From contig NZ_UUON01000022.1 of assembly GCF_900590885.1 (NCBI RefSeq), positions 62,001-126,000 on the forward strand: 64,000 nucleotides of DNA. The letters run 5' to 3'. The notes below the pieces were generated by a model that saw only the letters and a program-made list of their open reading frames with translations, did not search any database and was not told where the DNA came from. Of this stretch, positions 49,439 through 58,220 are shown piece by piece (the stretch's first letter is position 1; the number at the start of each line of letters is the position of its first letter). Source of the DNA: Pseudomonas viridiflava (lineage in GTDB: Bacteria > Pseudomonadota > Gammaproteobacteria > Pseudomonadales > Pseudomonadaceae). A program made the position numbers and the translations under genes.

Positions 49439-50683
49439 ATGTTCAGACCGTTATCGATTTTCATCGGCACGCGCTATACCCGCGCCAAGCGCCGCAACCG
49501 TTTTGTTTCGTTTATCTCGATGACCTCGATGATCGGCCTCGCCCTGGGCGTGCTGGCGATGATCGTGGTGTTGTCGGTGATGAACGGCTTCCAGCGCGAA
49601 ATGAGCTCGCGCATCCTCGGCATGGTGCCCCACGCCACCATCGTCGGCGTCAACCCGATTGATGATTGGCAGCCAGTGGCTGCGGCGGCGATGAAGAACC
49701 CGGAAGTCACCGCCGCCGTACCGTTCACGCAGATGGATGGCATGTTTTCCTACAAGGGCGCGATGCAGCCGATCGAGATCAGCGGCGTCGACCCTGCCCA
49801 GGAAGGCAAGGTGTCGATCGTGGCCCAGCACATCGTGCGCGGCAAACTGGATGACTTGAAACCGGGCGAGTTTGGCGTGGTGGTGGGGGATATCACTGCG
49901 CGGCGTTTCCGCCTGAATGTGGGCGACAAGCTGACCCTGATCGTCCCGGAAATCAGCACCGCGCCGGGTGGCATCACCCCGCGCATGCAGCGTTTGAACG
50001 TGGTCGGTATTTTCAAGGTCGGCGCCGAGCTGGATGGCTCCATGGCCCTGATCCACATGGCTGACGCCGCCGAGATCCAGCATTGGCAGCCAAACCAGGT
50101 GCAAAGCGTGCGCCTGGCGGTGAAGGACTTGTACGCGGCGCCCAAGGTGTCGACCGACATCGCCGGCAGCCTGGGCACGGCCTACAAGGCTGACGACTGG
50201 ACCCACACCCAGGGCAGCCTGTTCAGCGCGATGAAGATGGAAAAGACCATGATCGGCCTGCTGTTGCTGATGATTGTCGCCGTGGCGGCGTTCAACATCA
50301 TCGCCACATTGATCATGGTGGTGAACGACAAGGGGGCGGATATCGCGATTTTGCGCACCATCGGCGCCACGCCCCGGCAGATCATGGCGATCTTCATGGT
50401 GCAGGGCACGGTGATCGGCATCGTTGGCACTTTGATCGGCGGCGTGCTCGGCGTGATTGCGGCGCTGAACGTGAGTGAGCTGGTGGGCTGGCTGGAGCGG
50501 GTGACCGGGCAGCATATCTTCAGTTCGGATGTGTATTTCGTCAGCAACCTGCCTTCGGAACTGCAAGGTGGGGATGTGCTGCTGATTTGCACGGCGGGGT
50601 TTGTGTTGAGCTTTTTGGCGACGCTGTATCCGGCGTATCGGGCGGCGAAGATTGAGCCGGCGCATGCGCTGAGGTATTCGTAA
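49439..50683 (+). CDS. lolE: Lipoprotein-releasing system permease LolE
   Basis: This 414-residue protein is a close paralogue of the LolC product: the first 55 residues and the C-terminal helices ([20 protein letters not shown]) are almost identical, while the periplasmic domain differs more. It has the same four-helix topology. In E. coli LolE opens the lipoprotein entrance while LolC recruits LolA. It lies 59 bases after lolD, with a terminator-like hairpin between, and no clear Shine-Dalgarno sequence. A REP pair follows. Confidence 0.9.
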   Translation: MFRPLSIFIGTRYTRAKRRNRFVSFISMTSMIGLALGVLAMIVVLSVMNGFQREMSSRILGMVPHATIVGVNPIDDWQPVAAAAMKNPEVTAAVPFTQMDGMFSYKGAMQPIEISGVDPAQEGKVSIVAQHIVRGKLDDLKPGEFGVVVGDITARRFRLNVGDKLTLIVPEISTAPGGITPRMQRLNVVGIFKVGAELDGSMALIHMADAAEIQHWQPNQVQSVRLAVKDLYAAPKVSTDIAGSLGTAYKADDWTHTQGSLFSAMKMEKTMIGLLLLMIVAVAAFNIIATLIMVVNDKGADIAILRTIGATPRQIMAIFMVQGTVIGIVGTLIGGVLGVIAALNVSELVGWLERVTGQHIFSSDVYFVSNLPSELQGGDVLLICTAGFVLSFLATLYPAYRAAKIEPAHALRYS

Positions 50684-50692
50684 GGCTTTAGA

Positions 50693-50781
50693 CCGCTATC
50701 GGGGGCAAGCCCCCTCCCACATTTTGACCGTATTCCAAAGGATGTACTCGGTCGAATGTGGGAGGGGGCTTGCCCCCGATG
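50693..50781. repeat. REP pair (inverted)
   Basis: GCTATCGGGGGCAAGCCCCC plus TCCCACATT on the left and AATGTGGGAGGGGGCTTGCC plus CCCGAT on the right, with a 30-base spacer. It lies between convergent lolE and the copper sensor kinase gene. Confidence 0.92.
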
Positions 50782-50799
50782 GGGCCGGCCCAGTCAGCA

Positions 50800-52146
50800 T
50801 CAATCCCCCATTGGCAACTCAATCACAAACCGCGTCCACCCCGCCCCAGACTCACAAAAAATCCTCCCCCCATGCGCCCGCACAATCGACTGGGTAATCG
50901 CCAGCCCCAGCCCTGCATGCTCGCTGCTGCCTTCACGGCGCGCCGGGTCGGCTCGGTAGAAGCGGTCAAACAGCCTCGGTAGTACGCTCGCCGGAATGCC
51001 TTCTCCGGTGTTTTCAACCGTGAGTGTCACGCCATCCCCCATTCGCACCCGCACTGCGCCGCCCGCTGGCGTAAACCGCAACGCGTTATCCAACAGGTTC
51101 GATAGCGCCCGACGCAACATGCCGCGATCGCCCGACACGTGGGCGGTGCCTTCGCGAACCAGGCTGACTTGAGCGTCCTCGGCCAGCAACGCAAAGAACT
51201 CCAGCAACGCATCTACTTCATCAGCCAGCGCCAAAGGCTCGCGCTTGGGCATGAGCAAACCATGATCGGCCTTGGCCAGGTACAACATGTCGTTGACCAA
51301 CTGCGCCATCCATTGCAGTTCTTCGAGGTTGCTGTGCAGCGCCTCGCGGTATTCCTCCAGCGGGCGCGGCTGGGTGAGGATCACTTGAGTCTGGGTCAGC
51401 AGGTTCGACAGCGGCGTGCGCAGTTCGTGGGCAATATCGGCGGAGAACGCCGACAGGCGCTGGAAGGCGTCGTCCAGCCGGCCGAGCATGGCGTTGAAGG
51501 CCTGGGCCAGTTCTGCCAGTTCGGCCGGCATCTGTTGCTGGGGCAGGCGCTGGGTCAGGGAATGGGCCGAGACGCCGGCGGCCACTTCGCCCATGCGCCG
51601 CAGCGGCCGCAGCCCACTGCGCGCAGCCCAGGCGCCCAGCAGCGCGGTGGCCAGGGCCGAGAGGCCGACCGTAAGCCAGATCAAGTGCTGCATGCGCTGC
51701 AGGAAGTGCTGGTGGTGGGTGATGTCCAGCATCAGGCTCAGTTGCGGCGAACCCGCTTGGCTGGCGACTAATGGCGCGTTGTACACGCGGTAATCGGTGC
51801 CGGCGTTTTGCAGGCTGTGCAGGCCGGGCGCTGTGGGTAGGCTGACGTTGGGCGCTGTGTCCAGCCAGCGCTCGCCGGCGGCGGTGATGCGCAGGGCGAG
51901 GTCGGGTTGGCGGTCGATTTCGGCGCGCAGTTGCGCTTCGCGCTGGGCGAAGGCCTGCCGCGAATCAACACCCTGCAAAGTACTGCGCAGCGCCATGAGT
52001 TTGTTGTCGAGCTGTTGCTGGTCCAGCTCGATAAAGTGCGCCTCGCTGGCCTGGTTGAACAGCACACCAGCGAGCAGCGAGACCACGGCGGTACAGGCGG
52101 CAAACAGCAGCGCAAGGCGGCTGGCCAGGGATAGGCGCTGGATCAA
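50800..52146 (-). CDS. copS: Heavy-metal (copper) sensor histidine kinase, CopS/CusS type
   Basis: This 448-residue inner-membrane kinase has two helices (about 10-33 and 165-187) flanking a periplasmic sensor domain of about 130 residues, then a HAMP segment. The H box is [14 protein letters not shown], the N box [10 protein letters not shown], and the G boxes NTGEGIPA and GLGLAIT. Translation probably starts at TTG 52146, which overlaps the response-regulator stop (TTGA) and has GGAGGAG ahead; no ATG fits. The neighbouring regulator and Met/His-rich cupredoxin support copper sensing. Confidence 0.87.
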   Translation of the reverse strand: MIQRLSLASRLALLFAACTAVVSLLAGVLFNQASEAHFIELDQQQLDNKLMALRSTLQGVDSRQAFAQREAQLRAEIDRQPDLALRITAAGERWLDTAPNVSLPTAPGLHSLQNAGTDYRVYNAPLVASQAGSPQLSLMLDITHHQHFLQRMQHLIWLTVGLSALATALLGAWAARSGLRPLRRMGEVAAGVSAHSLTQRLPQQQMPAELAELAQAFNAMLGRLDDAFQRLSAFSADIAHELRTPLSNLLTQTQVILTQPRPLEEYREALHSNLEELQWMAQLVNDMLYLAKADHGLLMPKREPLALADEVDALLEFFALLAEDAQVSLVREGTAHVSGDRGMLRRALSNLLDNALRFTPAGGAVRVRMGDGVTLTVENTGEGIPASVLPRLFDRFYRADPARREGSSEHAGLGLAITQSIVRAHGGRIFCESGAGWTRFVIELPMGD

Positions 52147-52823
52147 TTGCAGCGCTCCTCCAACACATAACCCATGCCGCGCACGGTGTGGATCAGCTTG
52201 GTGGGGAAGTTGTCGTCGACTTTCAGGCGCAGGCGGCGGATCGCGACTTCGATGATGTTGGTGTCGCTGTCGAAATTCATGTCCCACACCTGGGAGGCGA
52301 TCAGCGATTTGGGCAGCACTTCGCCCTGGCGGCGCAGCAGCAGTTCCAGCAGGGAGAACTCCTTGGCGGTGAGGTCGAGGCGCTGGCCGTCGCGTTCGAC
52401 GCGGCGGCGAATCAGGTCCAGGCGCAGGTCGGCCAGTTGCAGTGCGGTTTCCTGCGGCGTGCTGGTGCCACGGCGTAAGAGGCTGCGCACCCGGGCCAGC
52501 AGTTCGGAAAAGGCGAAGGGCTTGACCAGGTAGTCGTCGGCGCCCAGCTCAAGGCCATGCACGCGGTCTTCCACGGCGTCGCGGGCGGTGAGGAACAGCA
52601 CCGGGATCTCCAGGCCAGCGTCGCGCACGGCTTGCAGAATCTGCCAGCCGTCGCGGCCGGGCAGCATGACATCAAGGATCAGCAGGTCATAGTCGCCGGT
52701 TAGCGCCAGGTGCTGGCCGCTGGTGCCGTCGGCCACCAATTCGGTGGTAAACCCCGCCTCGGCCAGGCCTTGGCGCAGGTAGTGACCGGTTTTGGGTTGG
52801 TCTTCGACGATCAGCAGTTTCAT
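52143..52823 (-). CDS. copR: Heavy-metal response regulator, CopR/CusR type (OmpR family)
   Basis: This 226-residue regulator has a receiver domain with phospho-acceptor D51 in [13 protein letters not shown], acidic D8, and K101-region [11 protein letters not shown] winged-helix DNA-binding domain ends with [21 protein letters not shown] 52823 is the natural start. It overlaps the kinase gene and is divergent from the cupredoxin gene, with a CusR-like box in the 156-bp gap. The family recognises copper, silver or zinc-cobalt stress; copper is inferred from context. Confidence 0.9.
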   Translation of the reverse strand: MKLLIVEDQPKTGHYLRQGLAEAGFTTELVADGTSGQHLALTGDYDLLILDVMLPGRDGWQILQAVRDAGLEIPVLFLTARDAVEDRVHGLELGADDYLVKPFAFSELLARVRSLLRRGTSTPQETALQLADLRLDLIRRRVERDGQRLDLTAKEFSLLELLLRRQGEVLPKSLIASQVWDMNFDSDTNIIEVAIRRLRLKVDDNFPTKLIHTVRGMGYVLEERCN

Positions 52824-52888
52824 GGGCAACTCTTGGCAGCGGGTAACGATGGGCTTTATACCGTGGGTACGCGGCTTGGGGCGCAACC

Positions 52889-52902
52889 TGACAAAGTTGT
52901 AA
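52889..52902. promoter_or_regulatory. CusR/CopR-like operator
   Basis: TGACAA-AG-TTGTAA is an inverted repeat matching the CusR box core (TGACAA-N2-TTGTCA) at 11 of 12 bases. It sits midway between copR and the cupredoxin gene and can serve both. Confidence 0.7.
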
Positions 52903-52979
52903 TCTAGCAGTCAGCTGGCTGGCAGCGGCGCCATCTTAGAGTGCTGCCCCAGCGTGTTACACATTTTTGGAGAAGAGCG

Positions 52980-53501
52980 ATGGCGTTGCGTACACCCCTG
53001 TTGTTGGCGGGCTGCCTGCTGGCGTTGAGTTTCAATGCGTTGGCCGATGCGGCCCACACCTATGCATTCGGCCAGCCGGCTGCGGCGAGCAAGGCCACGC
53101 GTACCGTGGAAGTAACCTTGCAGGACATTTCCTTTTCGCCCAAGGCCATCGACGTTAAAGCCGGTGAGACGGTGCGCTTTGTACTGGTCAACAAAGGCCA
53201 ACTGTTGCACGAATTCAACCTGGGCGACGCGGCGATGCATGCCGAACACCAGAAGGAAATGCTGCAGATGCAGGCCAGCGGCATGCTCACCGCGACCGGC
53301 ATGGGCAAGATGGACCACAGCGCCATGGGGCATGGCGACATGGGCGGCATGAAGCATGACGATCCCAACAGCGTCCTGGTGGAGCCGGGCAAGACCGCCG
53401 AACTGACCTGGACCTTCACCAAGGCCACGGGGCTGGAGTTTGCCTGCAACCTGCCCGGGCATTACCAGGCGGGCATGGTCGGCAAGCTGACCGTTGAGTA
53501 A
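52980..53501 (+). CDS. Met/His-rich periplasmic cupredoxin
   Basis: This 173-residue precursor has a signal peptide ending near NALA (residue 22). The mature protein is a cupredoxin with type-1 copper ligands H77 (LLHEFN), C156 (FACNLPGHYQAGM), H161 and M166. A Met/His-rich insert covers 86-126 (M86, H87, H90, M94, M97, M102, M108, M111, H113, M116, H118, M121, M124, H126), like the copper-scavenging stretches of CopA and CopB. A GGAGAAGAG site precedes ATG 52980. It is divergent from copRS and probably induced by copper. Confidence 0.9.
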   Translation: MALRTPLLLAGCLLALSFNALADAAHTYAFGQPAAASKATRTVEVTLQDISFSPKAIDVKAGETVRFVLVNKGQLLHEFNLGDAAMHAEHQKEMLQMQASGMLTATGMGKMDHSAMGHGDMGGMKHDDPNSVLVEPGKTAELTWTFTKATGLEFACNLPGHYQAGMVGKLTVE

Positions 53502-53567
53502 GGTGTTTTTTAAGAGCGGGAGCAAAGGCTGGTAGACTGGCGCGGTTTATTTAGCCAGGTTTCCGCC

Positions 53568-54398
53568 ATGCATCCCGCAGCCGAACATTCGCCGCTGGGC
53601 AAGTCCAGTGAATACATCTCCACTTACACGCCATCGTTGCTGTTCCCGATTCCACGCGCCGCCAAGTGGGCCGAGCTGGGCCTGAGCGCCGAGACCCTGC
53701 CTTACAAGGGCGTGGATTTCTGGAACTGCTTCGAGCTGTCCTGGCTGCTGCCGTCGGGCAAGCCGGTGGTGGCCATCGGTGAATTCAGCATCCCGGCCGA
53801 TTCGCCGAACATCATCGAATCCAAGTCGTTCAAGCTGTACCTCAACTCGCTGAACCAGACCGCGTTCGCCGATACCCCAAGCCTGGAATCGACCCTGCGC
53901 ACCGATCTCAGTGCGGCCGCCGGCAAGCCGGTGAGCGTGCGCATCCGCAGCCTGGCCGAGGTTGAGGCCGAAGGTGTGCTGGTGTTGCCGGGCGTGTGCA
54001 TCGATGACCTGGATATCAGCGTCAGCAACTACGCGCATCCGCGCCCGGAGCTGCTGCGTTGCGACGCTTCACGCATCGTCGAGGAGAGCGTGCACAGCCA
54101 TCTGCTCAAGTCCAACTGCCCGGTCACCAGCCAGCCCGATTGGGGCAGCGTGGCGGTGGAATACCGCGGTTCGGCGCTGGACCATGCCAGTCTGCTGGAA
54201 TACCTGGTGAGCTTTCGCCAGCATTCGGACTTCCATGAGCAGTGTGTGGAGCGCATCTTCCTGGACTTGCAGCGTTTGCTGAAGCCGGAGAAGTTGACGG
54301 TGTATGCGCGGTATGTGCGGCGGGGTGGGTTGGATATCAACCCGTATCGCAGTACTGAGGATGTTGCGTTCCAGAATCTGCGTCTGGCTCGTCAGTAA
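53568..54398 (+). CDS. queF: NADPH-dependent 7-cyano-7-deazaguanine reductase
   Basis: QueF reduces preQ0 to preQ1 on the path to queuosine in tRNA wobble positions. The 276-residue protein is the long bacterial form. The nucleophilic cysteine is in [17 protein letters not shown], and the QueF motif with substrate contacts is in [20 protein letters not shown]. It lies 66 bases after the cupredoxin gene and is followed by a REP pair. Confidence 0.95.
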   Translation: MHPAAEHSPLGKSSEYISTYTPSLLFPIPRAAKWAELGLSAETLPYKGVDFWNCFELSWLLPSGKPVVAIGEFSIPADSPNIIESKSFKLYLNSLNQTAFADTPSLESTLRTDLSAAAGKPVSVRIRSLAEVEAEGVLVLPGVCIDDLDISVSNYAHPRPELLRCDASRIVEESVHSHLLKSNCPVTSQPDWGSVAVEYRGSALDHASLLEYLVSFRQHSDFHEQCVERIFLDLQRLLKPEKLTVYARYVRRGGLDINPYRSTEDVAFQNLRLARQ

Positions 54399-54410
54399 AC
54401 ATCACCAAGA

Positions 54411-54510
54411 ACCAAATGTGGGAGGGGGCTTGCCCCCGATAGCGGAGTGTCAGTCACAGTATGTGTGTCTGACCCACTGCCATCGGGGGCAAGCCCCCTC
54501 CCACATTTGG
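54411..54510. repeat. REP pair, perfect arms
   Basis: ACCAAATGTGGGAGGGGGCT and its exact reverse complement at the right end flank a 40-base spacer that nearly matches the spacer at 9111-9205. The long perfect arms suggest a recently moved or maintained copy. It lies between convergent queF and the DUF4404 gene. Confidence 0.93.
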
Positions 54511-54522
54511 TTCTGGGTTCGG

Positions 54523-54789
54523 TTAGATGCCGATATTGCCCAAAGTGATCACAATATTGCGCAGCGTCCCGGCAATCCCCGGGTGATCCAACTCAAAGCC
54601 TTCCACCGCCCGGTTCACATCGTCGGCGATGCTTGGGGTTTGGGTGGCCGGTTCCAGTTCAAGTTGCACTTCGAATTTGGCAATCAACTCTTCCAGCGCT
54701 TCACGCTTTTCTTCCGGCAGCGGAGGTTGCTGTTCCAACTGCCCGCGCAGGATCTCGACCTGTTCTTCCAACTTTTTGCGATCAGGCAT
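54523..54789 (-). CDS. DUF4404 family protein
   Basis: This 88-residue acidic protein has an N-terminal coiled-coil-like helix (KKLEEQVEILRGQLEQ) and a Pro/Glu-rich middle, then a hydrophobic tail (GIAGTLRNIVITLGNIGI). GGAAG precedes ATG 54789; the upstream in-frame ATG at 54834 is not needed. The family has no known role. It is 110 bases downstream of the HAD-like gene on the same strand. Confidence 0.82.
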   Translation of the reverse strand: MPDRKKLEEQVEILRGQLEQQPPLPEEKREALEELIAKFEVQLELEPATQTPSIADDVNRAVEGFELDHPGIAGTLRNIVITLGNIGI

Positions 54790-54899
54790 GACGTTCTTCC
54801 TTTTATCGATAGGCACTGGCATAGACCGCGGCACGCCGAGAAAGGTCTACGGGCTGACCTGTAGATTAATCCACCGGCGCCGAGTGTGCATGATCTCGA

Positions 54900-55508
54900 T
54901 CAGGGCTTCTCGCCTTTGAGCTGGCGCAGGCGGATGTCGGCCAGGCAACTGCCGAGTTCGCCCAGGTGATCGATCACCGAGTGCACGCCCAGCCCATACA
55001 GCGCCACGGTGGCCTTGCCGCGCTTGTATTCGCGCTCCTGTTCGCTCAGCGCTTGCCATTGCTCGGGGGCCAGTCCGCACAGCGAGCCGCAGGAGGCCAG
55101 GCCGATGGTCCACAGCCCGGCATTTAGCCCTGATTGCAGCAAGCGTGGTTCGCCGCTGACCAGCACGCAGCCTTCCAGGCGTTCGATGTTCAGTTCCATC
55201 AAGGCTTGCCAGCAGGCATGGGGCGCCGGCCAGCGGATCGAGGAGGGGGCGGCAGCCTTGAGCCAGTCGGGGAGTGCGGCGGCCAGCGGAGTGGTCACCG
55301 CGGCGGGCAGTTCATCCAGCCAGGCGCAGGGGATGCCCTGGTCCCTAAGGCTGCGCAGGATTTTCAGCGCGCCTGGCGTGGCCTGGGAGTCGGGGGAGGG
55401 AGTGTCGGTGCGCGCCCGGGAACCAAAGTCCACCAGGCAGCCACTCAGTCCGAACAGAACAGCAGTCAAGGCGGGCGCGCTGGCGTTGGCAATCTCGGCG
55501 TGGGGCAT
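54900..55508 (-). CDS. Degenerate HAD-superfamily protein
   Basis: This 202-residue protein has the length and layout of a small HAD phosphatase (phosphonatase-like): a first strand TAVLFGLSGCLVDFG, a middle cap region, then VLVSGEPRLLQSGLNAGLW where the usual acidic pair motif would be. The nucleophile motif DxDGT is replaced by GLSGC, so both catalytic aspartates are absent. The protein is probably not a phosphatase; a binding or structural role is possible. AGGGAAG precedes ATG 55508. Confidence 0.8.
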   Translation of the reverse strand: MPHAEIANASAPALTAVLFGLSGCLVDFGSRARTDTPSPDSQATPGALKILRSLRDQGIPCAWLDELPAAVTTPLAAALPDWLKAAAPSSIRWPAPHACWQALMELNIERLEGCVLVSGEPRLLQSGLNAGLWTIGLASCGSLCGLAPEQWQALSEQEREYKRGKATVALYGLGVHSVIDHLGELGSCLADIRLRQLKGEKP

Positions 55509-55714
55509 GTCGACTTCCCTGAAATAGCTTTGACGCTATCGGTGCGGGATGACAAATCGATGACAGGACTGTGAAAGCGGCGGTAATTGTAGGAATTTTG
55601 TATGTTTGGTGTATGACGTTTCTCGCATGCTGCCTAATTCCACACTTCCGTCATATACTGCCAACCTTATTCAGGGCATAGCGCCCATGACAGACCATTC
55701 AAGGAGCAAAAGCT

Positions 55715-56404
55715 ATGCGCTGGAGCCATTACTTCGCTCAGCTGTCGGTGTGTGCCACCGTCCTGCTGGCCCCGTTCGCTGCCCAGGCTGCATCGGAAGA
55801 TGACCCGTGGGAAAGCGTCAACCGTCCGATCTTCACCTTCAACGACACCGTTGATACCTACGCCCTCAAGCCATTGGCCCAAGGCTATCAGATCGTGACC
55901 CCGCAATTCGTGCAGGATGGCGTTCACAACTTCTTCCGCAACATCGGCGATGTCGGCAACCTGGCCAACAACGTGCTGCAGCTCAAGCCCCACAATGCCG
56001 GTGTCGACACCGCCCGTTTGCTGGTTAACACCACGTTCGGCGTGCTGGGCTTTATCGATGTCGGCACCAAAATGGGGCTGCAGCGCAGTGACGAAGACTT
56101 CGGTCAGACCCTTGGCTACTGGGGCGTCGGCAGTGGTCCATACGTGATGATTCCCCTGCTGGGCCCGAGCACGCTGCGTGATGCGCCGTCCAAATATGTG
56201 GACAGTTACACCCAGCCTTACCGCTATATGGATGATGTGTCCCTGCGCAACAGCGTGATGGGCCTTGGCATCGTCGACACCCGTGCCAGCCTGCTCGACA
56301 GCGAGAAGCTGATCACCGGTGACAAGTACACCTTTATCCGCAATGCCTACCTGCAGAACCGCGAGTTCAAGGTCAAGGATGGCAAGGTCGTCGACGACTT
56401 TTAA
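55715..56404 (+). CDS. mlaA: MlaA/VacJ family outer-membrane lipid asymmetry protein
   Basis: MlaA removes phospholipids from the outer leaflet of the outer membrane and passes them to MlaC. The 229-residue precursor has the family motifs DPWESVNRPIFTFND, FFRNIGDVGNLANNVLQ and DFGQTLGYWGVGSGPYVMIP. The signal peptide ends in AAQAA and has no clear lipobox; the only nearby cysteine (C13) is inside the hydrophobic core. Most MlaA proteins are lipoproteins, so this one may be anchored by its domain alone. AAGGAG precedes ATG 55715. Confidence 0.9.
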   Translation: MRWSHYFAQLSVCATVLLAPFAAQAASEDDPWESVNRPIFTFNDTVDTYALKPLAQGYQIVTPQFVQDGVHNFFRNIGDVGNLANNVLQLKPHNAGVDTARLLVNTTFGVLGFIDVGTKMGLQRSDEDFGQTLGYWGVGSGPYVMIPLLGPSTLRDAPSKYVDSYTQPYRYMDDVSLRNSVMGLGIVDTRASLLDSEKLITGDKYTFIRNAYLQNREFKVKDGKVVDDF

Positions 56405-56422
56405 GCCGTGACACTTTGAAAT

Positions 56423-56454
56423 GAAAAAAGGCGACCCTGACGGTCGCCTTTTTC
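56423..56454. terminator. Bidirectional intrinsic terminator
   Basis: AAAAAAGGCGACC-CTGAC-GGTCGCCTTTTT stem-loop between convergent mlaA and the PilZ gene. Confidence 0.92.
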
Positions 56455-56465
56455 ATGCGCGGGTT

Positions 56466-56762
56466 TCAGCGCATTTTCAGGATCTTGAGGCCCAAGTGCT
56501 GGTCTGCACCGGTGGTCTTGGTCCAGATCACTTCGGTGTCCGCTTCCAGCCCCTTGAGGGCGGCGTGCTCCGAATCGATGCGCACGGTCAGTCGATCACC
56601 CACCTGGAACTGGCGCGGTGCCTGTACCTGCATCCCGGAGCTGGAAAGGTCCACGCACACCCCGGCAATCTCCTGGCCCGCGTGGATCAGCGACACATCG
56701 GCATCCACTCGCATGCGGATGAAATCGCGTTTTTCGGCGTAGTCGCGCTCGTGTTCGCTCAT
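56466..56762 (-). CDS. PilZ-domain protein
   Basis: This 98-residue single-domain protein has both cyclic-di-GMP motifs: RDFIR (RxxxR, in EKRDFIRMRVD) and DLSSSGM ((D/N)xSxxG). It should bind cyclic-di-GMP and act as an adaptor. ATG 56762 has AAGGATGG at good spacing; the upstream ATG at 56771 would start right on that site and is rejected. It lies between mlaA and rssB on the minus strand. Confidence 0.9.
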   Translation of the reverse strand: MSEHERDYAEKRDFIRMRVDADVSLIHAGQEIAGVCVDLSSSGMQVQAPRQFQVGDRLTVRIDSEHAALKGLEADTEVIWTKTTGADQHLGLKILKMR

Positions 56763-57038
56763 AGGTTCCATCCTTACTTTGTGTTGTGGTCGTGGCTGTT
56801 CTTATAACTCCCAGTGATTTGCGGTGTAAAGACGCCCGGCGACCATCGGCATGAGCTTGAAACCCCTGGCGGATGGGAGTACCGTCTGCGCCTTAGAAGG
56901 GCACCTCTGCTTTACCGTTGTGCGTGGGTAAAAACCCCGTGCTTTGTAGGACAGAGAGGCTAGAAAGCGAATCCAGTACGTGAGCCCGGCCATTGTCGAG
57001 CCACCTACGCCAACCTAATTCTGGCGCCGTTTGCCCAC

Positions 57039-58220
57039 ATGCAAAAAACCAGTGCCACGCTGCTGATAATCGATGACGACGAAGTAGTGCGCGCGAGCCT
57101 CGCGGCCTATTTGGAAGACAGTGGCTTCAGCGTCCTGCAGGCCAGCAATGGCCAACAGGGTCTCCAGGTGTTCGAGCGCGACCAGCCCGACCTCGTGATC
57201 TGCGACCTGCGCATGCCCCAGATGGGCGGCTTGGAACTGATTCGTCAGGTGACCGAGCGCGCGCCGCAGACGCCGGTGATTGTCGTGTCCGGTGCCGGTG
57301 TGATGAACGATGCCGTCGAGGCCCTGCGCCTGGGCGCCGCCGATTACCTGATCAAACCCCTGGAAGACCTGGCGGTGCTGGAGCACTCGGTGCGCCGTGC
57401 CCTGGATCGTGCACGCCTGCTGGTAGAAAATCAGCGTTACCGCGAAAAGCTCGAAACCGCCAACCGCGAACTCGAAGCCAGCCTGAACCTGCTGCAGGAA
57501 GACCAGAACGCTGGTCGCCAGGTGCAGATGAACATGCTGCCGGTCAGCCCGTGGAGCATCGACGAGTTCAAGTTTGCGCACCAGATCATCCCGTCGTTGT
57601 ACTTGTCGGGTGATTTTGTCGACTACTTCCGCGTTGATGAGCGGCGCGTCGCGTTCTACCTGGCCGATGTCTCCGGCCATGGCGCTTCCTCTGCTTTTGT
57701 CACCGTGTTGTTGAAGTTCATGACCACACGGCTGTTGTTCGAATCCAAACGCAATGGCACCTTGCCGGAGTTCACCCCCTCCGAGGTGCTGGGCCACATC
57801 AATCGTGGCCTGATCAGCTGCAAGCTGGGCAAGCACGTGACGATGGTCGGCGGCGTGATTGATGAAGAAACCGGTCTTTTGACCTACAGCATTGGCGGCC
57901 ACCTGCCGATGCCGGTTTTGTACACTCCTGACAGTGTGCGCTACCTGGAGGGGCGTGGTCTGCCCGTGGGCTTGTTCAACGAAGCCACCTACGAAGACCA
58001 CATTCTGGAGTTGCCGCCGACCTTCAGCCTTACGCTGATGTCCGACGGCATCCTGGACCTTCTTCCAGAGCCTACACTCAAAGAGAAAGAAGCCGCCTTG
58101 CCTCAAAAGGTCAAGTCGGCGGGCGGCAGCCTGGATGGCCTGCGGCAGGTTTTTGGATTGGCCACGCTAGGGGAGATGCCGGATGATATCGCCCTATTGG
58201 TGTTGAGCAGGAATCTTTGA
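57039..58220 (+). CDS. rssB: Response regulator with PP2C phosphatase domain (RssB)
   Basis: This 393-residue protein has an N-terminal receiver (phospho-acceptor D56 in LVICDLRMPQMGG, acidic D12-D14, K in DYLIKPLED) and a coiled linker (about 130-165). A C-terminal SpoIIE/RsbU-like PP2C domain follows. The metal-binding aspartates are all present: SGDFVDYF, DVSGHG, MSDGILD and PDDIALLVL. Unlike E. coli RssB it therefore looks catalytically competent. The likely target is the phosphorylated STAS protein RssC encoded next to it. The ATG at 57039 has only a weak ribosome site. Role in RpoS control is known by name in pseudomonads; details are inferred. Confidence 0.88.
   Translation: MQKTSATLLIIDDDEVVRASLAAYLEDSGFSVLQASNGQQGLQVFERDQPDLVICDLRMPQMGGLELIRQVTERAPQTPVIVVSGAGVMNDAVEALRLGAADYLIKPLEDLAVLEHSVRRALDRARLLVENQRYREKLETANRELEASLNLLQEDQNAGRQVQMNMLPVSPWSIDEFKFAHQIIPSLYLSGDFVDYFRVDERRVAFYLADVSGHGASSAFVTVLLKFMTTRLLFESKRNGTLPEFTPSEVLGHINRGLISCKLGKHVTMVGGVIDEETGLLTYSIGGHLPMPVLYTPDSVRYLEGRGLPVGLFNEATYEDHILELPPTFSLTLMSDGILDLLPEPTLKEKEAALPQKVKSAGGSLDGLRQVFGLATLGEMPDDIALLVLSRNL

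Noticed and set aside
52147..52287. Longer start for the copper sensor kinase at 52287
   Set aside because: The extra 47 residues overlap the response-regulator gene, are Arg/His-rich and have no family similarity; TTG 52146 has an excellent ribosome site.
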